Shown: one piece after another, positions 9,560 through 20,259 of the stretch
How positions within the stretch are numbered: the stretch's first letter is position 1
Layout: each line of letters opens with the position of its first letter
From: Solen grandis
Taxonomy: Eukaryota; Mollusca; Bivalvia; Adapedonta; Solenidae
Direction: 5' to 3'
NCBI GenBank assembly: GCA_021229015.1
Contig: CM037778.1
Coordinates: 19,798,909-19,862,908 of the forward strand
DNA: 64,000 nt
Notes under the pieces: generated by a model
The model's database searches: none
The model's input: only the letters and a program-made list of their open reading frames with translations
What the model was told of the DNA's origin: nothing
Program-made: the position numbers and the translations under genes

Positions 9560-10500
9560 CAAATCGTTCAGGGGCTTCGCAATTTGGGCAAATCCCGGTA
9601 AAAACTTCCGATAGTAGCCGGCAAAACAATAAAAACTCCGAAGAGTTTTAATATGCTCGGTACTGGCCAATTTTTGAGACACTTAACCTTGTCCGGGTCA
9701 GTAGAAATACCATCGGCACTGACCAAATGACCTAAATATGTCACTTGTTCCCGGAAGAACTCGCATTTGGAGCCTTTTAACTTCAATCCATTGGCTTCCA
9801 ATCGCTCAAAACAGACTGAAGACGCTGAAAATGTTGCTCAATTGTGTCTGAAAAAGATGATGATATCATCTAAGTAAATCAAACACTCTTTTAAATGTAG
9901 TTCTCCCATTGTGCGCTCCATCAACCTTTGGAAGGTTGCAGGTGCATTGGTCAATCCAAAAGGCATCCTTACACACTCATAATGACCAAGAGGCCCCACG
10001 GTGAAAGCGGTTTTGTGTATGTCGCTCTCTTTCATGGCCACTTGCAATACCCGGAGGTAAGTCCAACTTCGAAAAGTACTTTGCGCCTTTAAGGCAGTCA
10101 ATAGTTTCATCCACCCTTGTAATGCATACGCATCTCGGATAGTGCACTTGTTCAGACGGCGGAAATCCAAACAGAATCTAAGAGATGAATCTTTCTTCCG
10201 AACCAACACAAAAATTGGACGAAAAGGGACTCTTAGACTCCCGTATGGCCCCTGCCTTCAACATGTCATTCAGGTGTTCTCTTACTTCCTGATACATGCC
10301 GGGGGGAATCCTTCTATAATTCTTTTTGAATGGGTAGGGTCACTAAGATTGATATCATGCTCCACAATTCTACTGCAACCCAAATCTGTCAATCCAGATG
10401 AAAAGATATGTTTCCATCTAGAAAGAAATGTTTCCGCCTCTTCGCGGTGCCGCGGAGACAAAATGTCGGTAGGGAGCTGATACCCAAGTCTTCAAGAGAC
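9560..10500 (-). pseudogene. pol (RT): Gypsy reverse transcriptase, frame-broken
   Basis: This domain copies the element RNA into DNA in cytoplasmic particles. The longest piece (10209-9838) starts LVRKKDSSLRFCLDFRRLN, includes MPFGLTNAPATFQRLM and ends with the catalytic YLDD at 9876-9865 followed by IIIF. The middle of this frame (about residues 31-56) does not fit the family. The expected palm sequence with the first catalytic Asp is found only by changing frame there, so at least two compensating indels lie at about 10060-10120. Upstream, EHDINLSDPTHSK near 10340-10380 marks the RT N-terminal approach. Downstream, NGLKLKGSKCEFFREQVTYL (from 9801) and an RSFYCFAGYYRKFLPGFA block (from 9682) are the thumb and connection, again in two frames. 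Confidence 0.9.
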
Positions 10501-10524
10501 TTGTCCTGGTTGTGAGATCTGTTG

Positions 10525-10755
10525 TCACTTCGAATGGGTCAACATTTCTAATAACTTGAACTGGATGTAAATTACAAAGCACTGTTTTGGTTTAATGAGA
10601 AACGGTTTAGCAGTTAAATTGCAAATACGGACTGGAATTCTGGAAAAACTTGTTCCAGATCTCACTGTTACTACCCTTGGACATATATTTAATGTTGACT
10701 GAGACTGGTCAAATGACTCTGTCACGCCAGTGGTCATATCGCCCGCATTTCTCAC
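10525..10755 (-). CDS. Gypsy protease-RT linker
   Basis: A 76-codon frame with GTSFSRIPVRICNLTAKPF followed by a basic KPK segment. Comparable stretches join protease and RT in gypsy polyproteins. It is adjacent to the protease frame that ends at 10752 and probably forms one polyprotein with it. No catalytic motif is expected in this part. Confidence 0.55.
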   Translation of the reverse strand: MRNAGDMTTGVTESFDQSQSTLNICPRVVTVRSGTSFSRIPVRICNLTAKPFLIKPKQCFVIYIQFKLLEMLTHSK

Positions 10756-11170
10756 TGTGCCTGTGACTGTCCTGGCCTCACCTGGTTTAACTGTGAAGGG
10801 TTCCTACAGAGAACCTTCACAGGTACACCTTGCGTGCCGTTCAAGACAGAAAATGCAGCTTGCCATGCATTTGATACAATATCTGTTATGTCAAAAGTCC
10901 TGAAATAATTCAGGACATTGGTACCAATTAAAACTGGTACATCCTTTGAAGATGACGAGTTCGGTATTACCAAAACCGGTGTAAGTGTACCAGAAACATC
11001 AACTGCTGGTATGCTTACATTGATCAGAGCATAGCCTAGGTATGGGACTTTAACACCACTAGCACCAGTAATGTTGAGATCAAAATCTACTAGACTACAC
11101 AATTCAGGTTTTTGTTTAAGGCTGTTATAACAATCTTCTGAAATCGTTGATACCATAGACCCTGTATCAA
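10752..11170 (-). CDS. pol (protease): Gypsy aspartic protease
   Basis: This is a retropepsin-type protease that would cleave Gag-Pol into mature proteins. The catalytic motif ALIDTGSMVS is encoded with Asp-Thr-Gly-Ser at 11168-11157. It is followed by a beta-strand-rich stretch (SGVKVPYLGYALINVSI), a VLVIP strand and the second conserved patch VPVLIGTNVLNYF, which is the ILG-type motif of the family. The frame's first ATG (11156) lies just after the active site, so the domain is really read from upstream. The Gag frame runs out at 11167 and overlaps the protease start in another frame. That means either a programmed frameshift or a one-base indel near 11175-11185, and I favour an indel. Confidence 0.85.
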
Positions 11171-12604
11171 TAAGAGCCTTGAAATTTGTTCATATAAGAT
11201 TTTACTGTACCATTGCAAGATTTCCCTACTAGAGGCGCTACTCTAGGGCCAACATGACTTTCCTGGTCTTCTACTGACCCTGTATAGAAGACCCTGTCTG
11301 GTTTAAACCTTTCTGTCTTTGACTTTCCTTTCACTCTCACTCTGTCTTGGTCTCTCTCACCCTGCTTATAATCACGCCTGAACCTGGTACCAGAACCTGC
11401 ATTCTGAGATTTTCCATGTGATTCATCCCACTGTTTCCTTACACCTGAACTACTAGTGCCACCTCTCAAATTCTGGTTCCCTTGACTCATCTTACCTCTC
11501 TCATGAAAACCAAAACTACTACCACTCCTCCCTACTTTGACCTCCCAACTTTTTTCCACCTCAACAAGCCTCTTTCCCAAGTCCCTCATCTGACCAGACA
11601 GTTCCTCTAGCTGAGTCAATAACTTACTTTCTGCCAAAGTCATCATTTGAGATGCCTTTTCATTCCCTTTCTTAGGCTCACTCCTACCACAACTCATTTC
11701 CTCTTCCATCTGTCTCAACTCCTTTCTGAACATGTTGTACTCTCTCACTGTTTCAAACTTATACCTTGAAACATTCTTCAATTCTTTATCTTTCAAACCG
11801 ACCAGAGTCTTGTTCTAAGCATTTCTTTCTTAGTAACTTTACCTAAGTGTAAGTTTGCATTACTAAGCAATTGTTCAAGTCTCAAACTATAATCTGAAAA
11901 ACAGATTCAAGCTCTTTCTGTTTAGCACATAAAACTTTTCTTTAAAATTTTCTGAGGTACAGACATGCCATAAATACCCTCAAGCTCTGACAAAATCTCT
12001 TGTACACTATTTTTTCCCCAAATGTGTAACAAAACTGATCGGGCTTTTCCCTTTAAGCTTTTCCTGATTGTTTCCCAATAGCACATGACTGGATACACTT
12101 CAGTTCTAATCAGACAATTCAAGTCATATTTCCAAACTTCAAATTCACAGTCATCTTTGTTACCTTCACCAGAAAAATGAGACAAAACGGGTACCTATGA
12201 GTATTTGATGAGACAGTTGCTGAATCCCTGTAGGGACATATGACAAATCAACCATGTTAGGGAGTGGAGGCCTTACCGGCAAGGGTTGGGGGTTTTGCAC
12301 ACCTTGCTTTCCAATCTCCCCTTCTCTCTGTAATATTCTTTTAGGGTGTGTCTGTATTTTCCCAAATTCAATCTTGTGTTGGTGTCTTCCCTGAGGTATC
12401 CATTCCTGATATTCTCGATCTCACTGGGATAGTGCTCCCTCAGGACAATAGGGGGACGGTCAGAATCGTCACAACCGGGGTCTTTTTTACAGGCTGTGGA
12501 TAAATCAAATACTTACCTGATTTCATAAGCTGCTCTGCAAAATATGCCAATTCTTCATCTCTTATCTTTGACAACTCCTGAGTGGTGCCTTTCCCTATCG
12601 ATAT
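11167..12604 (-). pseudogene. gag: Gypsy Gag, PNMA-type capsid, frame-broken
   Basis: Gag forms the particle that packages element RNA. The capsid-like part (12185-11922) contains SHFSGEGNKDDCEFEVWKYD, then an IRKSLKGKARSVLLHIWG block. This FSG...W...IRxSLxGxA pattern resembles the PNMA/ZCCHC12-type Gag family. The C-terminal half (11796-11167) begins LKNVSRYKFETVREYNMFRKEL and becomes Ser/Gly/Arg/Lys-rich. No clear CCHC zinc knuckle is seen, so RNA binding may rest on the basic region. Upstream frames (NMVDLSYVPTGIQQL at about 12200, IRDEELAYFAEQLMKSG at about 12520-12570) look like the N-terminal part and continue to a stop at about 12605 without an ATG. The pieces lie in different frames, so several indels are present. 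Confidence 0.75.
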
Positions 12605-13783
12605 CTATGTTCAAATAAAACCTCACAGAAAAGCAAGCAAACAATAAAAATAAGACAGAGCAATCATAACAGATTCAAGTCAATAAATGCTGAATTATTA
12701 CACCTGAAATAAAACAATCAATGAAGAGAAAAAAAAAAATTTTCAAGCAAATCAGTGTAAACAAATAATCCTGATCCTTTTTCAAAAAAATTTAATCTTA
12801 TCTTGTCTCTCTATTCATTCAGTTCCTAAAAAAAAAAAACTCTTTTCACTCAATACCTGAAATAACAGACATAATAAAACAATACAAATAGCACTAATTT
12901 CCCACAAAATCACTCTGTGTGTTTGTGTGTGTTTGTATGTTTTTTTTTTTTTTATGAAAATGAATAATTCAATGAAGAAATGAATGAGATGTGATTGGAA
13001 ACAAAGAATGACAGATGAGGAAAGTTATTGGGATGACAGTTAACCAATTACCATTCAGTTAGGATCATGCATAAATTTTTAAACCCTCCAAGTGTGCCAG
13101 TGCTTGTGCAATCTGATCAGCCTGCAAAATACAATAGAGAACAATTAAATTTCAAATTGAACATGACATAGAAATTCAATTACAAATATAAGCAATGACA
13201 CAATAATTTCAAAGGAAAATTTTTTGACAAATGTTTTTTTTTTAATTCACATCTTCTTTCTCTCATTCCCTTTCACACATTCACCTCTCATTCTGTTTAG
13301 TTTTAAAGATAATCAGGTAGATTCTAATCTTAAATGTTCAACAGTCAAACGATCACTTCTCCATCTAACGCCGATGCTGACTCCTAGTGCTTGAACTATA
13401 TAACTGTTCCCGGTTATACTGTTAACGTGCTTATTCCATCGTAGAATAAGAATGAGATTAATAAAGGTACGAGCAAACACAGATCCGAAATACTGCAAAC
13501 ACACGTGTAGAAGCAGAGGGAAAATTTCTTTCAAATATAGCTTCTTTTTAAAGCTTTATCACAAAATATGCAAGAAAACTATCTACAAACTCCATGAAGT
13601 ATACTTGTCTGACAGCAAATGGTTGAAAAATACAGCTATTTCCACTGTTTTGGGCCTCGTGTGGTTTTTTTACATCGATTCCTGAGGAAACCCCCTAGCC
13701 TGCCAGAAATCCTATGACGTCATCACGGTCGGTAACTTTCGTCCCGTTGCCTTTTTGAACCCAAATGTCACACTGGCCACCAA
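12605..13783 (-). other. Long gypsy leader with possible spliced exon
   Basis: About 1.2 kb lie between the 5' LTR and the first Gag-like frame. On the minus strand the Gag frame is preceded by a pyrimidine-rich stretch ending in ACATAG at 12610-12605, a plausible splice acceptor. A 37-bp exon-like piece at 13121-13085 follows TATTTTGCAG and encodes ADQIAQALAHLEG before a GT. I infer that Gag may be started on a spliced leader, but both sites are only pattern matches. The remaining frames in this leader show no recognisable protein. Confidence 0.35.
13764..13783 (-). promoter_or_regulatory. Candidate primer binding site
   Basis: Directly inside the 5' LTR the minus strand reads TTGGTGGCCAGTGTGACATT. 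The TGG two bases after the LTR edge fits pairing with a tRNA 3' CCA end, as expected for the minus-strand primer. I could not decide which tRNA it matches. Confidence 0.55.
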
Positions 13784-14370
13784 TGTCGCAGTGCCGTTTT
13801 TCAGTGTTGCAATGTTATGTATATGGTGATGATATTAGACGGCAAACCCCCGGTTGTTCCATTTGGGTTCTGGGAAAACAGCGCAAATAAAAGATAACGG
13901 ATACAAGAAATCGTGGCTCTCGCCATTAAAACTATTGATAAAGTCGCGTAAGATGACAGGGAATAAATGCAATGAAGAAACTTGATCTATAAACACATTG
14001 TGATTGATAGAACAAATAATATAATGATATGTCATACCTGGGAAAACCGCGCAAATAAACAATAAGGATACAAGAATCGTGGGTCTCGCCATTAAATCTA
14101 TTGATAAAGTGCGCATGTTTACCCCTTTTTTTTTTTCTTTTCACGGGCCCCACCTGGGGAGGGGTTAACTCCCTGATTTTAGTAGCGAGCGAAAGGATAC
14201 AATGAAAATGAAGAATAATGAATGAAAGAAGAATGAATGAAAGAATGAATAATGAATGAAAAAAAGTATATTCTGCATATTTTTAAAGAAAGAGAAGTAG
14301 AATTACGGTATTATAGTTTTACGAAAAATTTCTTTTAAGACACGTCAGGCTAAAATCTGACCCTGCGACA
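13784..14370 (-). repeat. 5' LTR of gypsy element (587 bp, indel-rich right half)
   Basis: Same TGTCGCAG and CTGCGACA ends and same internal 81-bp repeats as the LTR at 6281-6872. From 13784 to about 13990 it tracks its partner closely. After about 14020 it differs by frequent one-base losses, homopolymer gains and scrambled microsatellite units. That sudden change along one LTR is more like consensus error than age. Confidence 0.92.
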
Positions 14371-14792
14371 TATATATAATATTTATTAAAAATATTTAAA
14401 ATAATAATTTTTCCCAATTAAAAACAAGTAATCATGTTTTCGGGTTTTTCTGAGGGACATATTTAAATTTGGTTGGAGTCGTATTTTTTATAGGGAAAAA
14501 TGGACTAGGCCCCTTTTGGGGGTTGTATTCAACCCTCTGTGTCTATATATAAAATTTTTAAAAAAAAAATAAGAAATTCTTATTCATGATAAAAAAACCT
14601 TTCATTTTTTACAGACACAATTCACCTCACACATTTAATTTGTCACACTTAAAAAAAACATCGTCTTTCCTTTAAAAATTTCCTTTTAAACAAATTATAT
14701 ATTGTTGACAGTTGGAACCATTCGTTCAAAGTCACGTTGCCTTAATCAATTTTTCTGATTGTTACAATTCGTAACCCTAATATTTCAATAAA
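14371..14792. other. Right interior of the DNA transposon
   Basis: Continuation of the DNA transposon after the gypsy insertion. AT-rich, with homopolymer inflation and no gene. Confidence 0.4.
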
Positions 14793-14876
14793 TGGGTTTT
14801 GTTTTTATTGGCCGTTTTGACCAATTGCACGGTTTAACTTGGTCCTTTTTTTCTTTGGGGCGTTTTTTCTGGGTAC
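14793..14876 (-). repeat. Right terminal inverted repeat of DNA transposon
   Basis: Read on the minus strand, this matches the left end at 5174-5260 with indels: GTACCCAG, AAAACGCCCC, ACCAAGTTAAACCGTG, CAATTGGTCAAAACGG. It is followed on the plus strand by the TGTTAAAAAG duplication (14877-14886). Confidence 0.6.
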
Positions 14877-15000
14877 TGTTAAAAAGACACATATAATTAT
14901 TTTTTTCCCAAAATTATCTTTCTAACAACATTCAAAATCGAGAAAAAAATGCTTTAATTTTTATGGGGTTTTTTATAAATCAGGGGGTTCCAAAACTTTT

Positions 15001-15100
15001 NNNNNNNNNNNNNNNNNNNNNNNNNNNNNNNNNNNNNNNNNNNNNNNNNNNNNNNNNNNNNNNNNNNNNNNNNNNNNNNNNNNNNNNNNNNNNNNNNNNN
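15001..15100. other. Assembly gap (100 N)
   Basis: Exactly 100 undetermined bases, the usual placeholder for a gap of unknown size. It separates the nested transposon from the repeat field, so the physical distance across it is unknown. Confidence 0.99.
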
Positions 15101-16929
15101 ATCGAAATATCACATTTTGTGAAATATCGAAAAAATCCGCCGAAAAAATGTAGGCGTAGAGTGCGAAAAAATTTTTTAGAAAAATGTCAAATTTGCGTCA
15201 GTGAGTCTGGGAAAATGTAAAATTAATGATTCTAAAATTTATCACATCAAAAATATGTGTTTTAAATTTTCGTGTTTAGCCCGTCGGGAACCTTTTAAAA
15301 TAGAAAACCTTTTTGGAAAAAAAGGAATAAAACTAGATGTTTTCGTCTAAACGAATGATAGGCTTTCTGCAACCTGTTTTAAATGCAAAAAGCAGGGATA
15401 GAATTTTCATGTAATGATTACCTTGCTAGTATTTCTGTTCAGGAAAAATTTGAATTGATTCGGAAAAAAAGCGTTTCGTTAGAAAAAAAAAAAAATAAGT
15501 AGCAGTGTGTAGTAGCTTATGACGTATATGACGTCACGATCAAAATATATGTAGAAATTTGCAGAACTGCAAAATGTTAAGTTTAAATTTTCTATCTCAC
15601 CCCGAAGTTCTTTAACCCTAAATGAAATTTTCGGTCCTTTTGAATCTTATTTCCCCACAATACTTGGGTTTTTGGGAAATTAAGGTTAGCTGACAAAATA
15701 TTCACACCTTATTTTCAAGATGTACCTCTGAAAAAATTTGAAAAATTGTCATAATGGGGGGGCGTGAGCGCGAACACCTTTTTTCATTTTTTTAGCCTAC
15801 GTCACGTGCGTCATGGGTGTAAAAATGCTGTTGCTAAAAAGCGTATACTTTCTCAATACTCGAAATTTTCTTTATTCTGAACAACTGGCTCAGTCGAAAA
15901 AATTGCCCCAAATTAAAAAAATTAAGGGGTATTTTATGACGGCTCTGACGTCCGATTCAAAAAATTTGTAGAAATAATGCAAAACGCAACTGTTAAGTTT
16001 CAAACTTTTTTACCGAAGCTTTCAATCCTAAAATTAAATTTTTGGTCCTATGTTAAATTTTATTCACCCACAAAAATTCGGTTTTTGGAATTTGGTAAGT
16101 GGCAGGTATGTAACCCCTTAGTTTCAAGGGTACCATCTGTGAAAATTTGAAAAAACCCGCCCATAAGAAATGTGCTTATTAGTCACGCAAAATTTGAGTC
16201 CGATCAAAAATTTTGAGAAATTCTGCAAAAATGAAAACTGTGTGTTTAAACTTTATTCACCCTAAAGCTTTTTAATGCAAAAAATAAAATTTTTCGGTCC
16301 TATGTTCGAATCTTATTTTCACCCACAGAACTTCGGTCTTTCAAAATTCTGTTAGCTGACGGGTATTCACACCTTATTTTTAAAGATGTACCTCTGGAAA
16401 AATTTGGGGGAAAATCCGCCTAAATGGCGGCTGTAGAGCGTGAACACCATTTTTCATATTTTTAGCTGTGCGTCTTGGGGACGAATAGGGTGCTAAAGAG
16501 TTTTGTTCAAAAGCGCATCTTTACTGTCAAAACTCTGAATTTTTCATTTTCTGAACAATGGCTATGTCGAAATCTTCCCCTAAAAAAAAAATTAAAGAAG
16601 TTGCTTAGGGTCAATGAGTTATGACGTCAGGAATCAAAATATAGTAGAAATTGTGTAAAACTGCAAAATGTGAAAAATTTCAATTTCTATCAAAATCCTG
16701 AAGTTCTTTAACCCAAAAAATGAAATTTTCGGTCTAGTTCGAATTTATTTCACCACAGAATTCGGTTTTGGAAATTTTCGGTTAGCTGAAAGGTATGCAC
16801 CCCTTAGTTTCAAGGTCCTCTGTGAAAATTTTGAAGAATCCGACCAAAAGGGGGCTGTAGAGCGCTAACCCCTTTTTTTCACTATTTTTAGCTGTGGTCA
16901 TGTGAGAAATAGGGTGTGACAACCCTGAA
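15101..16929. repeat. Type A monomer array, degraded (with a unit-start hairpin at 15333)
   Basis: After a short fragment ending in the unit-start hairpin at 15333-15360 (CTAGATGTTTTCGTCTAAACGAATGATAGG), the sequence carries about four copies of the type A monomer. Each has TGCAGAACTGCAAA, CTGAAGCTCTTTAATCCTAAAATGAAATTTTCGGTCCTATGTTCGAATCTTATTTC (in variants), TTAGCTGACAGG-like words, GGCTGTAGAGCG and flanking TGACGTCA-type clusters. Many TGACGTCA sites are damaged here, for example at about 15520 and 15795. Indels are frequent and no gene is supported. Confidence 0.75.
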
Positions 16930-17030
16930 ATCAAATTTTCTCACGTGTAATAACCCTAAAAATTTCATCGTCTGGCATTGAACATATTAAAAAAGCGTTT
17001 GTTAGGAAGAAAAAAGAATAATAAAAATAA
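16930..17030. repeat. Unit-end segment
   Basis: A degraded copy of the conserved end module: AATCAAATTTTCTCACGTG, ATTTCATCGTC, TTGAACATATTAAAAAAGCGTTTGTTAGGAAGA, then AAT repeats. The same module closes other units at 20260, 40220, 52995, 57117, 59755, 62180 and 63385. Confidence 0.7.
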
Positions 17031-18309
17031 AAATGACGTCCGGGGTTATATGAGTTTTTTTTCACATAATTGTTAAAAACCCAGAGACCACTAACTTACA
17101 AAATTTCAATTTTCTATCTAAATAGGAAGTTTTTTAAGCTTTTTTAAATTTGAGCCCTTTGGGTTTGGGAAATCTTGGACCCGTTTAGAGCTTGGACTTT
17201 TTGAATTTTTGAAAAAACCGGAAGGGTATACCTTTTAAGAACGTTTATACCTTCTGTGAAAAATTTTGATGAAAATTTGGCCCCCATTAAAAATTTTGGC
17301 TCTGGGGACCGTGTTTAAAAAAATTTGTAGTCATTTTAAATGTGGTATATGACGGATAGGCTTCTGAATACCCCATTGAAATGAAATTTTAGGTTTTTAA
17401 AATCATTTGTCAAAAAATTTTCATTGCCCTTCGAAAATTTCAATATATAAAAATACTTTTTTTAAATATTAAAAATTAAACATTATCATATAATGACGTA
17501 CGTGTCTCAATGAATTTATTTTAAAAAATGTTTAAGACCTTAAGCCCTTTTTAACTGACCAATTTCCCTTTTTTCTATCTCAAATAGCCGTTTTTATAAG
17601 ATTTGAAAATTTACGACCTTGGTTCGAATTTTGGAAATGCTATAGAACCATGGATTTTTCAAAATTTTTAAAAAAAACGGACAACAAAATGCACAACTGA
17701 ACTTATATACCTTTGTAAAAATTTGATGAAAATCGACCCTTAATAAGGTCTGGCCCGTGTACAAACTTTCCTAGCAATTTAAATGTGACGTATTGACATC
17801 ATGGGTTCTGAAATCTTTAAAATCAAAATTTTCGCTTGAAGCAGCGGTTTAAATTTTTTATTGCCCTTCAAAAATTTTAAAGAATAGAAATAATCTTGTT
17901 AGTTTTTAAAAATTCATTATCATATAATGAGCACTGAGTATATGACTTTTTTTTTCAAAAAGGGTTTAAAGACCCCCGAGCCTTTTAAAATGGTTATGAC
18001 ATATATTTTCACAAATTTTTAAAAAAATCTAGAGACTATATACATAAATATAAAAACTTTTCTATTTTAAAATAGGACGATTTAAAAAGATTTTAAAAAT
18101 TTTTACGCCTTTGGTTCGAATCGGGGTTTCGTATAGAACCATGGACTTTTCAAATTTTGAAAAACGGACCCGGGTTCACACTAGAATTAATATACCAATC
18201 TGTAAAAATTTGATGCAAATCGGTTCAAAACAATGGCTGTAGACCGGTACAAATTTTTGTGCTATTTAAAATGTACTTCTATGACGTCATAGGATATGAA
18301 AATATAGAA
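17031..18309. repeat. Type B monomer array, degraded
   Basis: About three copies of the type B monomer, recognised by ATTATCATATAATGACGT, TTTACGACCTTGGTTCGAATCTTGGA-like words, ATAGAACCATGGACTTTTC, AATTTTGAAAAACGGAC and GGCTGTAGACCG. It is heavily damaged by indels. A cleaner version is at 53100-54400. Confidence 0.72.
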
Positions 18310-18540
18310 ATCAAAATTTCCTCACCTGACTAAAAAGTCCTAAAAATTTTCATCGCCCTGGGGTATTGAAATAGAAAAAAAAAGCGTTTAGTTGGGAAAA
18401 AAAAAAGAATAAAAATAAAAAGAAGAAGAAGAATAAACAGTACAAACCAATAGGATTTTCGTTTTAGACAAAAAGTCTAAAATAATAATAATAATAAAAA
18501 TGTCTTCGTGAAAACGAATGTTTGGATTTCTGAAAGCTGT
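18310..18540. repeat. Unit end, second hairpin and unit-start hairpin together
   Basis: The end module (GCGTTTAGTTGGGAAAA near 18385) is followed by one copy of the TAGGA(C)TTTnnGnTTTAGnCnAAAAGTCTA hairpin at about 18450-18480. An AAT run and a damaged unit-start hairpin (TTCGTGAAAACGAA at 18505-18518) come next. This shows that the two hairpin types occur at the same boundary. Confidence 0.65.
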
Positions 18541-20259
18541 GTTTGCAAAAAGCAGGAGATAAAAGTTTCATGTATGACTCACCTTGGTAGTATTTCATGT
18601 TTGCTGAAAAATTGCATTTTTTCCCGAAATTGTAAAAATGTTTAAAACTAAGTTTTTGTCGTGATCCATGACGTATTGATATCATACTCTAAAAATGTAA
18701 AAATTCTGCAAAACTGCAAATGTTTAAGTTTAAATTTTCTATCTCATCCAAAAGCTTTTAAACCCTAAAATAAAATTTTGGTTTATGTTGAATTTTTTCA
18801 GCCAAGAATTGGGTCTTTGGGGGATTTCGATTAGCTGACAGGTATGCACACCAAACTTTAAGATGTCCCATCTTAAAAAATTTAAAGAAAATCGACCATA
18901 AATAGCGGCTGTAGGCGTGAACACCTTTTTTCACTATATTTGCTCTGACGTAAAATAGTCATAGTGTGCTAAAATGTTTTGTTCAAAAGGGCATATTTTA
19001 CTCTCTAGCTCTGAAATTTTTGTTATTTAAACAACTGGCATCATGTCAAAACATTCCCCCAAAAAGAAAATTGAAGTATGCTTAGAGCCCAAAGAGTATT
19101 GACGCAAGCCCAAAGATTTGTGAAATTCTGCAAAAACTAAAAAGTGAAAGGTTCAACTTTCTTCTCTCCTGAAGCTCTTTAATCCTAAAATAAAATTATC
19201 GGCCCTTTGATCAAAATCTTATTTCAGCCACGATTGGTTTTTGGGAATTTCGGTTAGTGACAGGATATGCACACCTGGTTTCAAAGTACCATCTGTGAAA
19301 ATTTGAAGAAAATCCGACCATAAATGACGGCTGTAGAGCGTAAACCCATTTTTCACTATTTTTTTTTTGTGGTCTGTGCGTCTGGGGTGTGAAGATGCTT
19401 TGTTCAAAAGCGCATACTTTGCTTTATAACTTGAAATTTTATTATTTAAAACAACTGGCTCATTCAAAATCATTCCCCAAAAATAAAAATTTAAGAAGTA
19501 TGCTTATGACGTCACATGACTTAAGACGTCACGACTAAAAATTTTTTGTAAAAATTCTGCAGAACTGCAAATGTGTAAGTTTAACTTTCCTCTCATCCTG
19601 AAGCTCTTTTATCCTAAAATGAATTTTCGGTCCTATGTTCGAATCTTTTTCCCCAAGAATTCGGTCTTTCGGAATTTCGGTTAGTGACGGGGATATGCAA
19701 CTTTGATTAAAGATGTACCATCTGGAAAAATTAAAGAAAACCCGACCTAAATGACGGCTGTAGAGCGGAAAACACCTTTTTTCATATTTTTGCTGTGCGC
19801 CCAAAGGGTCATGGGTGTAAAGATGTTTTGTTCAAAAGCGCATACTTTCCTTTCATAATCTGAAATTTTCATTATTCTGAACAATGGCATATGTCAAAAC
19901 ATTCCCCTAAAAATGAAATTAAAAAAGTATGCTTAGGGACGTCACATACGTCATATGACGTCACCCCTCAAAATATTTGTAAAAATTCGCAGAAGAAAAA
20001 CTGTGTAAGTTTAAATTTTATCTTTTTCTAAAGCTCTTTTATCCTAAAAGAAATTTTCGGTCCTATGTTCGAATCTTTTTTCAGCCAAGAATTCGGTCTT
20101 TCGGAATTTCGGTTAGCTGACAGGATATGCACCCCTTTGATTCAAGATGTCCATCTGTAAAAATTTGAAGAAAATCCGTTTATAAATGCGGTGTAGAGGG
20201 AACCCCATTTTTCACTATTTTAGCTGTGACGTATGTGACGTATAGGGTGTGAAAATCAT
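18541..20259. repeat. Type A monomer array, moderately degraded
   Basis: About four monomers at 440-455 bp spacing. Anchors are TTCGAATCTTATTTCAGCCA-like words near 18790, 19225, 19640 and 20070, and GACGGCTGTAGAGCG near 19325 and 19750. Several minus-strand frames of 61-89 codons (18739-18924, 19219-19473, 19535-19804) are repeats of one another and reflect the monomer, not genes. Confidence 0.8.

Larger units (their letters stand above)
6281..14370 (-). mobile_element. Ty3/gypsy LTR retrotransposon, full length, frame-broken
   Basis: The element is bounded by paired LTRs that begin TGTCGCAG and end CTGCGACA. It is flanked by TATA and inserted into the AT-rich interior of a DNA transposon. 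In minus-strand order it has: LTR (14370-13784), candidate primer site, a leader of about 1.2 kb, gag, protease, RT, RNase H, integrase, polypurine tract, LTR (6872-6281). The RT-RNase H-integrase order is the usual gypsy order, not the Gmr1-type rearrangement. No envelope-like frame or chromodomain was seen. Several single-base indels split the frames, so this copy is not autonomous as written. Part of the damage may be consensus error rather than decay. Confidence 0.93.
5174..14876. mobile_element. Non-autonomous DNA transposon, split by a gypsy insertion
   Basis: The left end (GTTACCAGTCAAAACGCACC onward) reappears inverted at the right end (minus strand GTACCCAGAAAAAACGCCCC onward). The relation continues inward past AAGTTnAAnCnGTG and AATTGGTnAAAAC, giving inverted repeats of at least 85-150 bp. 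Removing the 8,090-bp gypsy element at 6281-14370 leaves an element of about 1.6 kb with no transposase frame, so it is non-autonomous. Long inverted repeats with a 9-10 bp duplication are most like Mutator-type elements, but the superfamily is inference. The right terminus carries extra indels that I attribute to poor consensus quality there. Confidence 0.6.

Noticed and set aside
7583..10480. Plus-strand frames of 60-112 codons
   Set aside because: They lie opposite the gypsy gag-pol domains and are antisense shadows.
12605..13783. Envelope or accessory gene in the gypsy element
   Set aside because: This stretch is upstream of gag, and its frames (for example 13313-13534) have no signal peptide followed by a fusion or transmembrane pattern. 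The 3' side (6886-7538) is also empty.
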